This document shows, in pieces, positions 62,208-64,000 of a stretch of DNA of 64,000 bases. Every line of letters starts with the position of its first letter. Positions within the stretch are counted from its first letter, which is position 1. Both the position numbers and the translations under genes were made by a program. The notes beneath the pieces were generated by a model. The model saw nothing but the letters and a program-made list of their open reading frames with translations. It had not been told where the DNA came from and did not search any database. This DNA comes from Subtercola sp. (GTDB lineage Bacteria > Actinomycetota > Actinomycetes > Actinomycetales > Microbacteriaceae): NCBI GenBank assembly GCA_025463765.1, contig JAODBC010000071.1, positions 1-64,000 on the forward strand. Direction: 5' to 3'.

Positions 62208-62954
62208 GTGGCCGACGACAGCACACTGCGGGTGGTGGATGATCGGCCCGACCGATTGCACATCGCTCTGAACCGCCCCGAGGTACGTAACGCGATCGAC
62301 CTCACCATGGTCACCGAGCTGCATGCCGTCTGCGCCGAGCTCGAGCGTTCGCCGCGCATCCTGATCATTTCGGGCGGCGACGGCGTGTTCGCTTCGGGCG
62401 CCGACATCGCTCAGCTGCGCGAGCGCCGGCGCGACGACGCATTGGCCGGCATCAACTCGCGCATCATGGTGCGCATCGCGGCCCTTCCGCTGCCCGTCAT
62501 CGCCGCCATCGACGGCTGGGCGCTCGGCGGCGGGGCCGAGCTCGCGTACGCGGCCGACTTTCGCCTCGCCTCCACCCGGGTGAAGATCGGCAACCCCGAG
62601 ACGAGCCTCGGCATCGTGGCGGCGGCGGGCGCGACCTGGCGCCTGGTCGAACTCGTCGGCGAGCCGATTGCCAAAGAAATACTGCTCGCCGGGCGTGTGC
62701 TCGACGCCGCCGAGGCGCTGGCGGCTCACCTCGTGAGCTCGGTGCACGAGCCCGGCGAGCTGCTGGCCGCGGCGGATGCCCTGGCCGACCGCATTGCGAA
62801 ACAAGACCCGCTCGCCCTGCGCTTCACCAAGAGCATGATGCACGCGCCGCGTACGGCGCACCCCGCTATCGACGAGCAGGCGCAGGCCGTGCTCTTCGAG
62901 TCTGACGCGAAGTTCGAGCGCATGACGGCGTTCCTCGAAAGGAAGAAGCGATGA
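62208..62954 (+). CDS. Enoyl-CoA hydratase/isomerase family protein (PaaF/PaaG type)
   Basis: The 248-residue crotonase has the CoA-binding loop VFASGADIAQL, the oxyanion-hole stretch AIDGWALGGGAELAYAADFRLAS, and the acidic active-site segment NPETSLGIVAAAGATWRL. It starts with GTG three bases after the thiolase stop and overlaps the next gene by four bases (ATGA). It would act on the 2,3-dehydroadipyl-CoA or ring-opened intermediates. Which step cannot be decided by sequence reading. Confidence 0.92.
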   Translation: MADDSTLRVVDDRPDRLHIALNRPEVRNAIDLTMVTELHAVCAELERSPRILIISGGDGVFASGADIAQLRERRRDDALAGINSRIMVRIAALPLPVIAAIDGWALGGGAELAYAADFRLASTRVKIGNPETSLGIVAAAGATWRLVELVGEPIAKEILLAGRVLDAAEALAAHLVSSVHEPGELLAAADALADRIAKQDPLALRFTKSMMHAPRTAHPAIDEQAQAVLFESDAKFERMTAFLERKKR

Positions 62955-64000
62955 GCATCCCAGCCCGTACCCCGCACCCGGCCGCCCCGGCACCCGCGGC
63001 GCCCGCCGCACCCGCGGCCACCACAACCACCACATCGGCTTCCGCAAAAACGGCGGAGATCTCGAGGGGGAGGGGCGTTATAGCCGCCACTGTGACCGAA
63101 TCTCCTACGAAATCGCAGGCGGCGGTGACCGCCGGCGAGGCGGAGGCGGTGGCGACCGCAGTGGATGCGAAGCCGGCTGGGGCCGCAACAGGCGCGCCCG
63201 GCGTGCTGCTGGCGGTGGAGGCACCCACGAGCGGCCGTGGCGGGCGCGGCGTGCCCGACGTGGTGGGCGTGCTGGGCGGCGGCCGCATGGGGGTGGGCAT
63301 CGCGCATGCGTTTCTGCTGGCAGGGGCTCGCGCGATCATCCTCGAGCGTGACGAGACGACGGCCGAACACGCGCACGCCGCCCTCGAAACCGCCGTGAGG
63401 CGCAGCGTGGAGCGTGGCTCAACGACCGAGACCGAGACCGCTCTGCGTGAGCGCATCGCGGTGACCGCCGACGTGGCCGGGCTGGCCGGTGCAGGGCTCG
63501 TCGTCGAGGCAGTGCCCGAAGACGCGGCTCTCAAAACCACCATGCTGCAGCGCGTCGAGGCGGTGCTCGGCCCCGATGCGTGGCTGGCCTCGAACACCTC
63601 CTCGCTCTCGATCGACAACCTCGCCGCCTCGCTCTCGCGACCCGAACGGTTCTGCGGGCTGCACTTCTTCAACCCGGTGCCGGCATCCACACTCGTTGAG
63701 ATCGTGCGGGGCGCGGCGAGCACGCCGGCACTGATCGACGCGGCCCAGGGCTGGGTCGCCGCCATCGGCAAGACGCCTATCACGGTGAAGAACTCACCCG
63801 GTTTCGCCAGCTCGCGGCTCGGCGTCGTCATCGCCCTCGAGGCGATGCGGATGCTCGAAGAAGGGGTCGCCTCGGCCGAAGACATCGACGCGGCCATGGT
63901 GCTGGGCTACAAATTTCCGGTCGGGCCGCTTCGGCTCACCGATCTCGTCGGGCTCGACGTGCGGCTCGGAATCAGCGACTACCTCGCGTCGACGCTCGGC
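62951..64000 (+). CDS. 3-Hydroxyacyl-CoA dehydrogenase, truncated by the window end (PaaH/PaaC type)
   Basis: The frame starts at the ATGA overlap and runs off the window after 350 codons. From about residue 101 it has the NAD fold VGVLGGGRMGVGIAHAFLLAGA, VVEAVPEDAALK, SNTSSLSID, the catalytic histidine in GLHFFNPVPAST, and KTPITVKNSPGF. Residues 1-100 are an unusual Ala/Pro/Thr-rich extension. A GTG at 63251 (MPDVVGVLGGG) would give a normal family start, but the ATGA overlap favours 62951. The enzyme would oxidise 3-hydroxyadipyl-CoA ahead of the thiolase. Confidence 0.93.
   Translation, partial: MSIPARTPHPAAPAPAAPAAPAATTTTTSASAKTAEISRGRGVIAATVTESPTKSQAAVTAGEAEAVATAVDAKPAGAATGAPGVLLAVEAPTSGRGGRGVPDVVGVLGGGRMGVGIAHAFLLAGARAIILERDETTAEHAHAALETAVRRSVERGSTTETETALRERIAVTADVAGLAGAGLVVEAVPEDAALKTTMLQRVEAVLGPDAWLASNTSSLSIDNLAASLSRPERFCGLHFFNPVPASTLVEIVRGAASTPALIDAAQGWVAAIGKTPITVKNSPGFASSRLGVVIALEAMRMLEEGVASAEDIDAAMVLGYKFPVGPLRLTDLVGLDVRLGISDYLASTLG

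Noticed and set aside
60978-63047. 689-codon open frame antisense to the thiolase and hydratase genes
   Set aside because: The sense genes have complete active sites and the ATGA coupling. The antisense product is low-complexity Arg/His-rich, as expected from codon bias.

Overview
The window is high-GC DNA with the gene content and start-site style of an actinobacterium, most likely a member of the Microbacteriaceae (Micrococcales). The evidence is the resB-ccsB cytochrome c maturation pair next to a menaquinone cluster, the tRNA-Trp/secE/nusG/rplK/rplA block, an acidic N-terminal extension on NusG, and a NusG, Fic, MurB and AldO complement typical of that group. No rRNA, CRISPR array, transposase, integrase or phage gene is visible. 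The species cannot be named from the sequence alone.

Layout. 1-2888: the end of a CcdA-like gene, then resB and ccsB (system II cytochrome c biogenesis). 2905-17387: menaquinone synthesis and quinone-linked genes: menC, menE, menA, menD, menF, menG, a long-chain polyprenyl diphosphate synthase and a ferredoxin-NADP reductase-like flavoprotein. Two small membrane proteins, a PPK2 polyphosphate kinase and an AldO-type alditol oxidase are interleaved. menB is not present in the window. 17493-19651: a GntR (YtrA-type) regulator with its ABC transporter. 19689-25782: FkbM methyltransferase, YajQ-family protein, lytic transglycosylase, LacI regulator, tRNA-Tyr, and a MarR-controlled MFS exporter. 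25887-31502: an alpha/beta hydrolase that seems frameshifted, small and hypothetical genes, an inositol monophosphatase-family enzyme, a GH13 glucosidase, tRNA-Thr and tRNA-Met. 31799-40726: Kup potassium transporter, two more MarR-controlled redox loci with visible operators, a DUF4190 protein, a serine hydrolase and an unknown membrane protein. 40771-42895: two MaoC-fold hydratases and murB. 42969-48789: an ABC exporter with a two-component system, then two tandem fic genes. 48827-55825: aminotransferase, flavin reductase, quinone oxidoreductase, AI-2E family transporter, tRNA-Trp, secE, nusG, rplK, rplA. 55982-58966: GNAT, second quinone oxidoreductase, secreted beta-propeller. 59010-64000: phenylacetate catabolism genes (paaK, paaI on one strand; thiolase, enoyl-CoA hydratase and a truncated 3-hydroxyacyl-CoA dehydrogenase on the other) around a shared control region with two matching palindromes.

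Three window-wide patterns stand out. First, at least 21 genes have a TAnnnT box exactly 6 or 7 bases before the start codon, which fits leaderless transcription and fixes several start choices. Second, short tandem repeats are unusually common, either inside coding regions (menD, menF, PPK2) or just after or across stop codons (menA, fic2/aminotransferase, rplA, kup, paaI, transglycosylase). Third, several 60-80 base intergenic palindromes recur, three of them related and all in the menaquinone region. The most unusual protein-level observation is the tandem Fic pair. Both proteins appear to carry a fused VbhA-like N-terminal region without the inhibitory glutamate, together with a Fic motif that lacks the second arginine.
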